DNA of 64,000 nt from Hordeum vulgare subsp. vulgare. Taxonomy: Eukaryota; Streptophyta; Magnoliopsida; Poales; Poaceae. Location of the stretch: the NCBI RefSeq assembly GCF_904849725.1, contig NC_058520.1, positions 537,530,083 through 537,594,082 on the forward strand, read 5' to 3'. Shown here piece after piece: positions 34,878-47,003 of this stretch. Both the position numbers and the translations under genes were made by a program. Every line of letters starts with the position of its first letter. The stretch's first letter is position 1. The notes beneath the pieces were generated by a model. The model was not told the DNA's origin and searched no databases. It saw nothing but the letters and a program-made list of their open reading frames with translations.

Positions 34878-36527
34878 TGATACGTCTCAAACGTATCTAT
34901 AATTTTTGATGGTTTCATGCTGTTATCTTGTCATCTTTGGATGTTTCATGTACCTTTTATATCTTTTTTGGGACTAACTTATTAATTCAGTGCCAAGTGC
35001 CAGTTCCTGTTTTTTCTGTGTTTTTGGCTCTTTTCAGATCTGATTTTGGAACGGAGTCCAAACGGAATAAAATCCCCGAAATAATTTTTTCCCAGACGGA
35101 AGAAGATCAGGGGGCTTGAGGGCCAAGGCAGGAGAGCTACACGGGGCCCACAAGCCCTGTAGCCGTCACCAGGGGGCGGCGGCTAGCAGGCTTGTGGCCT
35201 CCCTGGCACCCCCCTGACCTATCTCCTTCGCCTATATATTCCCTAAAATACAGAAAAAATCAGGGAATCCACGAAAACACTTTTCCGCCGCCGCAAGCTT
35301 CCATTTCCGTGAGATCTCATCTGGAGACCCTTCCCGATGCCCTGCCGGAGGGGACTTTGGAGTTGGAGGGCTTCTACATCAACATCATCGCCCCTCCAAT
35401 GACTCGTTAGTAGTTCACTTCAGACCTACGGGTCCGTAGTTAGTAGCTAGATGGCTTCTTCTCTCTCTTGGATCTTTAATACAAAGTTCTCCATGATCTT
35501 CATGGAGATCTATCCGATGTAATCTTCTTTGGCGGTGTGTTTGTCGAGATCCGATGAATTGTGGATTTGTGATCATATTATCTATGATATATATTTGAGT
35601 CTTTGCTGATTTCTTATATGCATGATTTAATATCCTTGTAAGTCTCTCCGAGTCTTGGGTTTTGTTTGGCCAACTAGATCTATGATTCTTGCAATGGGAG
35701 AAGTGCTTGGTTTTGGGTTCATACCGTGTGGTGACCTTTCCCAGTGACAGTAGGGGCAGCAAGGCACACATCGTGTAGTTGCCATCAAGGGTAACAAGAT
35801 GGGCTTTGTCGTAGATATGAGATTCTCCATCTACATCATGTCATCTTGCTTAAGGCGTTACTCTGTTCTTTTGGACTTAATACACTAGATGCATGCTGGA
35901 TAGCGGTTGACGTGTGGAGTAATAGTAGTAGATGCAGAAAGTATCGGTCTACTTGTTTTGGATGTGATGCCTATAGATATAATCATTGCCATAGATGACT
36001 TCACGACTTTGCACGGTTCTATCAATTGCTCGACAGTAATTTGTTCACCCACCGTCTACTTGCTTTCATGAGAGAAGCCACTAGTGAACACTACGGCCCC
36101 GGGGTCTATTCACACCTATCGTTTCCACTTTCGCTTTTACTTTGCTTTGTTACTTTGTTGCTTTCAGTTCTCACTTGGCAAACAATCTATAAGGGATTGA
36201 CAACCCCTTCATAGCGTTGGGAGCAAGCTTTTTGTGTTTGTGCAGGTACTTGTGATACTCCTTCACTGGATCGATACCTTGGTTCTCAAAACTGAGGGAA
36301 ATACTTACCACCGCTGCGCTACATCACCCTTTCCGCTTCGAGGGAACACCAACACAAGGCTCCAAGGCCACGGGGGAAATCCTTTGCATATTTGCCTAGG
36401 AAGTCCCTAAAGGCATAGCCGTAGCAGAAGGATTCCTGGTGCCGTTACTGAGGAGTATCAAGACAAGAATAGTCTCCCGTCAGCACGTGTTTCTGGCGCC
36501 GTTGGAAGGTCTTTTGTTGCAGTAGCA
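34878..36527 (+). repeat. 3' LTR of N2
   Basis: TGATACG...GTAGCA, 1650 bp, followed by GAGCG. Two primer-site-like motifs lie near its end: TGGTGCCGTTACTGAGGA (36437-36454, 14 of 18 matches) and TGGCGCCGTTG (36494-36504). The stem-loop is at 35144-35199. Confidence 0.92.
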
Positions 36528-36835
36528 GAGCGACGAGGGGTCGGCCACCTGCTGGAGCCGGCGAGGGGAAGGCCTCCCTGGCCTGGATCGAGGTGGGAGG
36601 GCTCGGTCCAGGGGATGGGGGAGTGAGGGCGCTGGGCGAGGCAGGTAGGCACTGGCGGCGGTGCGCAGGGAGCGTGGGGGAGGCGACGAGATCCGGGGCA
36701 ATGAAGGGTGGCGCAAGGGATAGGAAGCACGAGCGGCGGTGCGCTGGATGGGGAGGGGCGGCGGCGCGTGGTGGTGCTGGAGAGAGGGCGACGGGCGGTA
36801 GGTGGGGCGAGTGACGAGGGGAGGGTGGCGCTATG
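36528..36835 (-). mobile_element. E0 fragment 3
   Basis: GC-rich, non-repetitive 308-bp piece between N2 and F. It joins E0 fragment 2 through GAGCG and fragment 4 through CTATG. Open frames on both strands are a by-product of GC content; nothing is recognised. Confidence 0.6.
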
Positions 36836-38357
36836 TGATGACCCACAAGTATAGGGGATCTATCATAGTCCTTCCCATAAGTAAGAGTGTCGAACCCAAT
36901 GAGGAGCAGAAGGATCTGACAAGTGGTTTTCAGTAAGGTAATATCTACAAGCACTGAAATTATCGGTAACAAGTAGTTGTGTGGTGATATGATTCATAGC
37001 AAGTAGTAAGTAACAAAAGTAACAACAGTGCAGCAAAGTGGCCCATTCCCTTTTGTAGCAAGGGACAAGCCTGGACAAAGTCTTATGGGCGGAAAAACGC
37101 TCCCGGGGACACATGGGAATTTCTGTCAAGCTAGTTTTCATCATGTTCATATGATTCACATTCGTTACTTTGATATTTTGATATGTGGGTGGACCGGCGC
37201 TTGGGTACTGCCTTTACTTTGACAAGCATCCCACTTATGATTAACCCCTCTCTCAAGCATCCGCAACTACGAAAGAAGAATTAAGACAAAGTCTAACCAT
37301 AGCATTAAACTAGTGGATCCAAATCAGCCCCTTACGAAGCAACGCATAAACTAGGGTTTAAGCTTCTGTCACTCTAACAAACCATCATCTACTTACTACT
37401 TCCCAATGCCTTCCTCTAGGACCAAATAATGGTGAAGTGTTATGTAGTCGACGTTCACATAACACCACTAGAGGAAAAACAACATACAACACATCAAAAT
37501 ATCGAACGAATACCAAATTCACATGACTACTTATAGCATGACTTATCACATGTCCTCAAGAACAAAAGTAACTACTCACAAAGCATAATCATATTCATGA
37601 CCAGAGAGGTAATGAGTAGCATCAAAGATCTAAACATAAACTCTTCCACCAAGTAATCCAACTAGCATCAACTACAAGGAGTAATTAACACTACTAGCAA
37701 CCTTACAAGTACCAATCGGAGTCGCGAGACGGAGATTGGTTACAAGTGATGAACTAGGGTTTGGAGATGAGATGGTTCTGATGAAGATGTTGATGGTGAT
37801 GAGTCCCCTCCAATGAGAGGAGTGTTGGTGATGACGATGGCGACGATTTCCCCCTCCGGGAGGGAAGTTTCCCGGGCAGGATCGTCCTCCCGGAGCTCTA
37901 GATTGGTTCTGCTCAAGTTCCGCCTCGTGGCAGCGGAGAATTCTCTGAAAAGCCTCCTCCTGATTTTTTCCAGACCGAAACCCTTCTTGTAACAAAAGAG
38001 GGGGCCAGTGGGCCAGCAAGGAGCTCACAAGCCCCCTAGGCGCGGCCAGGGGGTGGCCGCGCCTAGCAGGCTTGTGGCCACCTGCTGGCACCCCTCTGGC
38101 ACTTCTTCGGCCCAGTATTTTTTATAAATCCCAAAAACAATCCACGTTGATTTTCACGGCTTTTGGACTTGCGTAGAATAGGCATCTCAAACTTGCTCCT
38201 TTTTCAGGCGATAATTCCAGCTGCCGGCATTCTCCCTCTTCATGTAAACCTTGCAAAATAAGAGAGAAAAAGCATAAGGATTGTACCGTGAAGTGTAATA
38301 AGAGCCCAAAAAGTGATAAATATCAACATGAAAGCATGATGCAAAATGGACGTATCA
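36836..38357 (-). repeat. 3' LTR of F
   Basis: On the plus strand TGATGACCC...CGTATCA, 1522 bp, the same length as the 5' LTR (45482-47003). By eye a few percent of positions differ. The stem-loop is at 38023-38080. Confidence 0.94.
38023..38080. repeat. Athila stem-loop in F 3' LTR
   Basis: CTCACAAGCC...GCGCGGCCAGGGGGTGGCCGCGCC...CAGGCTTGTGGCC. Both outer and inner stems pair. The 5' LTR copy is at 46670-46727. Confidence 0.8.
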
Positions 38358-38358
38358 A

Positions 38359-38371
38359 CTCCCCCAAGCTT
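38359..38371 (-). other. F polypurine tract
   Basis: On the minus strand AAGCTTGGGGGAG, one base from the LTR. The same 13-mer recurs at 39851-39863 and, inside gag, at 44934-44946. Confidence 0.9.
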
Positions 38372-40595
38372 AGACCTCGCTTGTCCTCAAGTGAAAGCCG
38401 AGATCAATAAATATGCCCGCATGTTTAGAGAGAGAGGTGTCGACAAAACAAGATGCGAACATGCAGGCATCATGATCATGATTAGAACAGCAATATCATC
38501 ATATCAATTCTCATGCTAAAGTGACAATTCCTTCACAAAGTAAAGCATGGGTCAAGAACCTTAGCGAGAATCAACAACCGATAGCCTTTAGTCATTGAAG
38601 CAATTGCTATTTATCACAACATCAGAAAGAGTCGAATGAGAGCTTGTAAAGCAAATCCACATACTCAATCATCTTTTCATTCTCTACAATTGCTACAACT
38701 CACGTGGTACTCATGAGATCAAAGTTTCAGCTGGACACAGAGAAAGATAGGGGCTTATAGTTTCGCCTCCCAACTGCTTACCTCAAGGGTAATGTCGACA
38801 ATAATAATTCATGAATACTTACTTCCAAGTTGACATATGAATATAGATCTTTCCCAAGCATATGAAGTTAGCCAAGATAAAGGCGAAATAGGGAATTGGT
38901 GAAGATCACCATGACTCTTTCAAGGGCAAAAAGTAAAGGTACAAGATAGGCCCTTCGCAGAGGGAAGCAGAAGTTGTCATGCGCTTTTGAGGTTGGTATG
39001 CGTGTCCTCTTAGTGCGGAGGAATGTCACTTTATATTGCCTCCTGTGATAAAGAACTTTAGTATGCAGTCTGTGGCTTTTATGTCTTCCTCAACACAGGT
39101 TCGTACATAGCTTATTTTCCACACACTAATAGATCATACATATTTAGGGAGCAATTTTTATTGCTTGCACCGATGACAACTTACTTGAGGGATCTTATTC
39201 AATCCATAGGTAGGTATGGTGGACTCTCAAGGCAAAACTGGGTTGAAGGTTTATGGATGCACAAGTAGTATCTCTACTTGGTGCGGGAGTTTTGGCTAAT
39301 ATGAGGTGGAAGCAATCGCCACATGCTAAGGGATCTCTAGTCATATAACATTGTTCGGAACTAAATAAACACAATTCATTATGTTGTCTTGCTTGTCCAA
39401 CATCTACTTCTAAGCATGTAATAGTTTAGTGAGTGTTCACAATCATAGATGGTGTCAAAGATGATATATTTATATGTGAACCTCTCCTTCTTTATCACTT
39501 CCTATTAACTGCAACAATGACCAAGGTCTACGATTGTCTACCCTCAAAAAGTTTCAATTGTCATTCTTTTTATATGTGAAGCCATCACTTCCCATAAGAT
39601 CATTACATGATCTTTCATGCTTTTGTTCTTTTATCATTCTCTTGATGATGGCATGAAGCAAGGCCCTTCAACTAAGACACTCTTTATTATATGGCTCACG
39701 AGCTCGAATACATCGGGGGTAACACAAAGAAAAACTCAAGCCTAAAACACTAAGACCTTTATTCTACTATAGAAAGAGAAAATTGAAAAGGAACAAACTA
39801 AAACAAAGGTAAAGGAAAAAAGATGTGATGGTGATACGATACCTGGGCAACTCCCCCAAGCTTGGCACAAGCCAAGGGGATTGCCCATACCCATGCTCAG
39901 TTGTCTTTCTTCAGAGGTGATGGTGGTGGAGTTGTTGCAACCTTTGATTCCAAGAGGGCCATCAATCTTTGATTTATACCTTGGAGATATGTGATATGTT
40001 TCTCCAGCAAAACAACTTCACGAGTGAGATAAGTATTGCGAGCACGAGTTGTTTCACAAACCTCAAGAGTTCAATCAAGGATGGAGACAGTAGGTGGAGG
40101 TAGGGTTGGAGGAAATCCACTTCTTCAACTTCTTCCTTGTTGAACACAGATTGTACTTCGTCCCACGCCTGATTCTTCTCCTTAGTTTTGCCCTTGGTTT
40201 CTTTAGGTAGCCTTTCCCTGGCCTACATGACCTCCATTCTTTTCAGATCAGCATTTACTTCTCCATAGACTTGAGGGAGATTGTTCTCCCCCACAGATTC
40301 CTGAGACGACATCTTGCTCTAAATCTGCGGCAGAAAACAGGCTCGGAACGAAAACAGAGGAAATTTGCGTGATCGAGGGTCGGACCTTTCGGCAGAATAT
40401 GTAATGATTTTTTCCAGACCATAAGGAGTACTCCGCACAAAAACGGAGTCCGGGAGGCACACGAGGTGGCCACAAGCCCCCCAGGCGCGGCCAGGGGGTG
40501 GCCCGTGCCTGGCAGGCTTGTCGCCTCCTCGTGCGCTTTCCGGACTACTTCAAATTTTTCTATTTTTTCAAATATTCCAAAACGGAGAAAAATTC
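38372..40595 (-). mobile_element. F 3' region: LTR-like cassette, 3' ORF start, non-coding tail
   Basis: Directly after integrase (minus strand) comes a TGGAATATTTGAAAAAATA box and a GC-rich stem-loop (40469-40526), matching the cassette of N1. A short frame beginning MSSQESVGENNLPQVYGEV starts near 40313 and meets a stop after about 29 codons. It looks like the decayed start of a 3' ORF. The remaining 1.8 kb down to the polypurine tract has no recognisable coding sequence. Confidence 0.6.
40469..40526. repeat. Athila stem-loop, internal copy (F)
   Basis: GGCCACAAGCC...GGCGCGGCCAGGGGGTGGCC...CAGGCTTGTCGCC. It sits between integrase and the remnant 3' ORF, not in an LTR. Confidence 0.72.
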
Positions 40596-43500
40596 CTACT
40601 CGAAAAGTTTTGGAGTCTTCTTTCTTACCGAATCACATACCTCTTCGTTTTCAGAGTCTGAAATAGGATGATAAATATCCCTTAGGTATTCTTCCGGAGT
40701 TACGGTATTGATAATATTGCTTTCAACATATATGGGAGTACCTGAGATATAATGCCTGATTCCCTGTCCATTTACCACTCTCGGACAATTACCTTCCGTG
40801 TTGTTGATCTTCATAGCACCGGAACGATATACTTCCTCAACAATATAGGGACCTTCCCATTTAGTGAGAAGCTTGCCTGCAAAAAATCTTAAACGAGAAC
40901 TATATAGCAAGACATAATCACCTACATTGAACTCACGCTTTTGTATCCTCTTATCATGCCACCTCTTAACCTTTTCTTTGAACAACTTGGCATTTTCATA
41001 TGTCTGAGTTCTCCATTCATCAAGTGAGCTAATATCAAATAACCTCTTCTCACCAGCAAGTTTGAAATCAAAGTTGAGCTCTTTGATTGCCCAATAAGCT
41101 TTATGCTCTAGCTCAAGAGGTAAATGACATGCTTTACCGTACACCATTTTGTACGGAGACATGCCCATGGGATTCTTATAGGGAGTTCTATAAGCCCATA
41201 GTGCATCATCGAGCTTCTTAGACCAATTCTTTCTAGACCTGTTGATAGTCTTTTGTAGAATTAATTTAATCTCTCTATTGCTTAGCTCTACTTGACCACT
41301 AGACTGAGGGTGATAGGGAGACGCAATTCTAAGGTTGACATCGTACTTAGCAAGCGTTTTACGGAAAGCACCATGAATGAAATGTGAACCACCATCAGTA
41401 ATTAGATATCTAGGGACTCCAAATCTAGGTAAAATAACTTCTTTAAGCATCCTGATAGAGGTGTTGTGATCAACACTACTAGTGGGGATAGCTTCTACCC
41501 ACTTAGTGACGTAATCAACAGCAACTAGGATATGAGTATACCCGCTGGATTTTGGAAAAGGTCCCATATAATCAAAGCCCCAAACATCAAATGGTTCAAT
41601 TACAAGTGAATAGTTCATAGGAATTTCCTGACGTTTACCGATATTACGTATTCTTTGACATTCGTCACAAGACAAGACAAACTTACAGGCATCCTTGAAA
41701 AGCGCGGGCCAATAGAAACCTGATTGCAATACCTTGTGTGCAGTTCTATCTCCCGCATGGTGCCCTCCGTAGGCCTCGGAGTGACACTTCTGTAGGATCT
41801 GTCCCTGTTCATGTTCAGGTACACAACGTCTAATAACACCATCTACTCCTTCTTTATAAAGGTGAGGATCATCCCAAAAGTAATGTCTTAAATCAAAGAA
41901 GAATTTCTCCTTTTGCTGTTATGTGAAACTAGGTGGTATATATTTGGCAACGATATAGTTTGCATAGTCAGCATACCACGGTGCACTACGTGAAGCATTG
42001 ATGACATTAAGTTGCTCATCGGGAAAGCTATCATCAATAGGTTGTGGGTCATCATGAACGCTCTCCAACCTAGACAAGTTATCTGCTACGGGGTTATCAG
42101 CACCCTTCTTGTCAACAACGTGCAAATCAAATTCTTGTAGCAAGAGAACCCTTCTAATAAGTCTAGGTTTAGCATCTTTCTTCTCCATGAGGTACTTAAT
42201 AGCAGCATGATTAGTGTGAATAGTGACTTTGGAATCAACTATGTAAGACCTGAACTTTTCAGATGCAAACACGACTGCAAAAAATTCCTTTTCCGTAGTA
42301 GCATAGTTTCTTTGGGCACTGTCTAGAGTTTTACTAGCATAGTGAATAACATTCAACTTCTCTTCAACTCTTTGTCCTAGAACAGCACCAACAACATAAT
42401 CACTGGCATCACACATAATTTCAAAAGGTAAGTTCCAATCAGGTGGTTGAACAATAGGTGCAGTTATCAAGGCCTTCTTAAGTATTTCGAAGGCTTCCTC
42501 ACATTCATCGTCAAAAACAAAAGGAATATCCTTTTGCAAGAGATTGGTAAGAGGCCTAGAAATCTTAGAGAAGTCTTTAATGAACCTCCTATAGAAACCA
42601 GCATGACCAAGGAAACTTCTTATACCTTTGATATCTGCGGGGTATGGCATTTTCTCGATTGCATCAACCTTAGCCTTATCGACTTCAATACCTCTTTCAG
42701 AAATTTTATGTCCTAAGACGATGCCTTCATTAACCATAAAGTGGAACTTCTCCCAATTCAAGACAAGATTGGTGTATTTACATCTCTGCAAGACTCGATC
42801 AAGGTTGCTGAGGCAATCATCAAAAGAAGACCCGTAAACGGAGAAGTCATCCATGAAAACCTCAACAATCTTTTCACAAAAGTCAGAGAATATAGCCATC
42901 ATACATCTTTGAAAGGTGGCGGGTGCATTACATAAGCCAAAAGGCATACGTCTATAAGCAAAGGTACCGAAAGGGCAGGTGAAAGTGGTTTTCTCCTGAT
43001 CAGATTGGGCAACTGGTATTTGGGAGAAACCAGAATAACCGTCTAGAAAGCAGAAGTGTGTGTGTGTTTAGACAGTCTTTCTAGCATTTGGTCGATAAAA
43101 GGCAAAGGGTAATGATCTTTTCTAGTGGCCTTATTCAATTTCCTAAAATCGGTCACCATCCTATAGCCAGTAATAATCATGTGTGGGATCAATTCATCCT
43201 TATCATTAGGGACAACGGTAATACCTCCCGTCTTAGGGACGCAATGCGCCGGATTTACCCAATCACTATGAGCAACAGGATAAATAATACCTGCCTCCAG
43301 GAGCTTTAGTATTTCTTTTCTTACTACCTCTTTCATCTTAGGATTTAGTCTCCTTTGATGACCAGCAACTGGTTTGGAATCAGGATCAGTTTTAATCTTG
43401 TGCTGGCATAGAGTGGGACTAATGCCCTTAAGATCATCAAGAGTATATCCAATAGCAGCACGGTGCTTCCTCAGAGTTTTTAGTAACTTATTTTCTTCAT

Positions 43501-44366
43501 GCTCTGAGAGGCTAGCACTAATAATAACAAGATATATCTCTTTTTCATCAAGATAAGCATACTTAAGAGTATCAGGCAATTGTTTAAGCTCGAACACAGG
43601 ATCACCCTTTGGTGGGGGTGGATCCCCAAGCAGTTCAACATGCAAATTATTCTTAAGGATAGGATATTGTTCTAAGACAACTCTATCTATCTCATCCCTT
43701 TCATCCATATGCATATAATTTTCATGCTCAAGCAAGTATTGCTCTAAAGGATCAGTAGGAGGCACGGCAATAGAAGCTAGGGCAATAGTTTCATCCTTAC
43801 TAGGCAACTCTTTTTCATGAGGTTGTCTACCAAACTTGGAGAAATTGAACTCATGTGACACACCTTCAAAGCCAACAATGACAGTTTGCTTCTCACAGCC
43901 AATATGAGCATTGACGGTATTGAGGAAGGGTCTGGCAAATATGATGGGACAAAAGCTATCTTGTGTGGTAGCAAGAACGAGGAAATCAGCAGGATACTTC
44001 GTTTTACCACACAACACTTCAACATCCCTAACAATCCCCACAGGGCAAATAGTATCTCTATTGGCAAGCTAAATAGTGACATCAATAGGCTCTATCTCAA
44101 TAGGTGCAAGCTCGTCTTTGATTTCATCATATAAGGATTGAGGTATTGCACTAACACTAGCACCCACGTCACATAAACCGTGATAACAATGATCTCCTAT
44201 CTTAACAGAAACAACATGCATGCCAACAACAGGCCTATGTTTGTCCCTAGCGTGTGGTTTAGCAATTCTAGCAACATCTTCACAGAAGTGAATATCATGG
44301 CCATCAACATTGTCGGACAGGAGATCTTTGATAATAGCAATGCTAGGTTCAACAATAATTTGCTCA
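40596..44366 (-). pseudogene. F pol: protease, RT, RNase H, integrase, broken
   Basis: Protease motif CDVGASVSAIP lies near 44145-44175 with its Asp codon at 44168-44170. RT follows: NPKMKEVVRKEILKLLEAG, then [13 protein letters not shown] and catalytic FMDD at about 42846-42857. RNase H shows [14 protein letters not shown]. Integrase has an HHCC zinc finger (HSEAYGGHH...CDEC) and a DDE triad: GFDYMGPFP, TDGGSHF and GQVELSNRE, with 35 residues between the second Asp and Glu. It ends at 40596. No chromodomain is seen, as expected for Athila. Breaks: TAG at 44069-44071, a frameshift in a CA repeat at 43056-43067, and TAA at 41919-41921 between RNase H and integrase. The product would copy element RNA into DNA and integrate it. 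Confidence 0.95.
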
Positions 44367-45390
44367 GGGGTGCGGGTGTTCTAATGTAACCTCTACGTAT
44401 CACAGTTGAAGCTTTAGAATGATCCTTTATCCTAACAGGGAAAGGTGGTTTCTCAATGTAAGCACTGGAAACAACAGGATCATTATAGGTAATGACTTTC
44501 TCTTCAAGTGGATTGGGTTTAACTACATTGACTTCTAAGGGAGAATGATATTTAAACCACTTCTCTTTGGGGAGATCAATATGAGCAGCAAATGATTCAC
44601 ACAATGAAGCTACTATCTCAGAGTCAAGTCCATACTTAGCGCTAAAATCACAAAAAGTATTTGTTTCAACAAAAGATTTAACGCAATCAAACTTGAAATT
44701 CATACCTGACTCCTTACCTTCATCAATCTCCCAATCTTCAGAGTTGCGCTTAATTTTTTCCAATAAATTCCATCTGAAGTCAATATCTCTCTTCATAAAA
44801 GAACCGGTACAAGAAGTGTCAAGCATGGTGCGATCATCATGAGAAAGCCGAGCATAGAAGTTCTGAATGATAATTTCTATCGAGAGCTCATCATTGGGGC
44901 ATGAATATAACATTGATTTAAGCCTCCCCCAAGCTTGAGCAATGCTTTCTCTGTCACGAGGCCAAAAATTATAAATATAATTCTGATCACGATGTACTAA
45001 ATGCATAGGATTAAACTTTTGATGAAATTCCAATTTCAACCGATTGTAGTTTCGTGATCCAGTATCATCACATAGCCTATACCATGTCAATACCTTATCC
45101 CTAAAATATAAGGGAAAGACCTTCTTCTTGACCTCATCCTCAGGCAAACCTGCAAGCTTAAATAAACCACAAACTTCATCTACATAGATTAGATGCAAGT
45201 CTGGATGTGATGTTACATCTCCTGTAAAAGGATTAGCCAGCAGTTTCTCAAGCATACCCGAAGGAAATTCAAAGCAAATATTTTCAGTAGGTGCAGAAGG
45301 TTGAGGAGCAACTCTTTGTGCTTCCTTTAGAGGTGAAGATACCCCGAACAAGCCCCTCAAAGTATTAGTTTCCATAGTGACAAGTGACAA
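44367..45390 (-). pseudogene. F gag, frameshifted near its end
   Basis: The minus-strand frame starts at ATG 45390 about 60 bp after the primer site. It reads through the retrotransposon gag domain (VFPLYFRDKVLTWYRLC, LEFHQKFNPMHLVHRD, RESIAQAWGRLKSMLYSCP). A run of four C on the minus strand (plus 44367-44370) shifts the frame so that the last residues before the 44197 stop are nonsense; the protease region continues in another frame. Gag would form the particle that packages element RNA. Length before the break (about 340 residues) suits an Athila-type gag. The AAGCTTGGGGGAG motif inside it (44934-44946) encodes part of QAWGR. Confidence 0.92.
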
Positions 45391-45452
45391 TAAATTTCAA
45401 CATACTATATGAATGTTTCCTTACCAAGTTCCATTTACCAAAGGCGCTTCAC

Positions 45453-45470
45453 TCCCCGGCAACGGCGCCA
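45453..45470 (-). other. F primer-binding site (tRNA-Asp)
   Basis: On the minus strand TGGCGCCGTTGCCGGGGA, a perfect match to the tRNA-Asp 3' end, 11 bp after the 5' LTR. Confidence 0.93.
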
Positions 45471-45481
45471 GAAAAGAGTCT

Positions 45482-47003
45482 TGATGACCCACAAGTATAG
45501 GGTATCTATTGTAGTCCTTTTGATAAGTAAGAGTGTCGAACCCAACGAGGACCAGAAGGATCTGACAAGTGGTTTTCAGCAAGGTAATATCTGCAAGCAC
45601 TGAAATTATCGGTAACAAGTAGTTGTGTGGTGAGATGATTCGTAGCAAGTAGCAAGTAACAAAAGTAACAACGGTGCAGCAAAGTGGCCCAATCCCTTTT
45701 GTAGAAAGGGACAAGCCTGGAAAAAGTCTTATAGGAGGAAAAACGCTCCCGAGGACACATGGGAATTTCTGTCAAGCTAGTTTTCATCATGTTCATATGA
45801 TTCGCATTCGTTACTTTGATAGTTTGATATGTGGGTGGACCAGCGCTTGGGTAATGCCCTTACTTGGAAAACCATCCCACTTATGATTAACCCCTATCGC
45901 AAGCATCTGCAACTACGAAAGAAGAATTAAGACAAAGTCTAACCATAGCATTAAACTAGTGGATCCAAATCAGCCCCTTACGAAGCAACGCATAAACTAG
46001 GGTTTAAGCTTCTGTCACTCTAGCAACCCATCATCTACTTACTACTTCCCAATGCCTTCCTCTAGGACCAAATAATGGTGAAGTGTTATGTAGTCGACGT
46101 TCACATAACACCACTAGAGGAAAAACAACATACAACACATCAAAATATCGAACGAATACCAAATTCACATGACTACTTATAGCATTACTTATCCCATGTC
46201 CTCAGGAAAAAAAGTAACTACTCACAAAGCATAATCATATTCATGACTAGAGAGGTAATGAGTAGCATTAAAGATCTGAACATAAACTCTTCCACCAAGT
46301 AATCCAACTAGCATCAACTACAAGGAGTAATTAACACTACTAGCAACCTTACAAGTACCAATCGGAGTCGCGAGATGGAGATTGGTTACAAGTGATGAAC
46401 TAGGGTTTGGAGATGAGATGGTCCTAATGAAGATGTTGATGGTGATGAGTCCCCTCCGATGAGAGGAGTGTTGGTGATGACGATGGCGACGATTTCCCCC
46501 TCCGGGAGGGAAGTTTCCCCGGCAGGATCGTCCTCCCGGAGCTCTAGATTGGTTCTGCTCAAGTGCCGCCTTGTGGCGGCGGCGAATCCTCCGAAAAGTC
46601 TCCTCCTGATTTTTTCAGACCGAAACCCTTCTTGTAACAAAAGAGGGGGGCCAGTGGGCCAGCAGGGAGCTCACAAGCCCCCTAGGCACGGCGAGGGGGA
46701 TGGCCGTGCCTAGCAGGCTTGTGGCCACCTGCTGGCGCCCCTCTGGCACTTCTTCGGCCCAGTATTTTTTATAAATCCCAAAAAAATCCACATTGATTTT
46801 CATGGCTTTTGGAGTTGCACAGAATAAGCATCTCAAACTTGCTCCTTTTTCAGGCCAGAATTCCAGCTGTCGGCATTCTCTCTCTTCATGTAAACCTTGC
46901 AAAATAAGAGAGAAAAGGCATAAGGATTGTACCGTGAAGTGTAATAACAGCCCAAAAAGCGATAAATATCAACATGAAAGCATGATGCAAAATGGGCGTA
47001 TCA
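45482..47003 (-). repeat. 5' LTR of F
   Basis: Plus strand TGATGACCC...CGTATCA, 1522 bp, followed by TSD CTATG. A TTTATAAAAAATACTGG box and the stem-loop (46670-46727) occupy the promoter region. Confidence 0.94.

Larger units (their letters stand above)
30124..36527 (+). mobile_element. N2: short non-autonomous Athila-type element
   Basis: LTRs start TGATACGTCTCAAACG and end CAGTAGCA, with TSD GAGCG at 30119-30123 and 36528-36532. The primer-binding site is a perfect 18-nt tRNA-Asp match. The interior (about 4.0 kb) has one broken gag-protease frame and 2.6 kb of non-coding DNA, with no RT or integrase. The 5' LTR is only 720 bp because of a 932-bp internal deletion relative to the 1650-bp 3' LTR. 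Confidence 0.92.
36836..47003 (-). mobile_element. F: full-length autonomous-type Athila Gypsy element, disabled
   Basis: A minus-strand element of 10168 bp between CTATG duplications (36831-36835 and 47004-47008). Both LTRs are 1522 bp. In its own direction it has 5' LTR, tRNA-Asp primer site, gag, protease, RT, RNase H, integrase, an LTR-like cassette, the start of a 3' ORF, polypurine tract and 3' LTR. Order PR-RT-RH-IN marks Ty3/Gypsy. Only a handful of frame breaks separate it from an open polyprotein, so its family is a plausible helper for N1 and N2. Confidence 0.94.

Noticed and set aside
36445..36972. 175-residue minus frame
   Set aside because: It crosses element borders (N2 LTR, E0, F LTR), so it cannot be an old gene.
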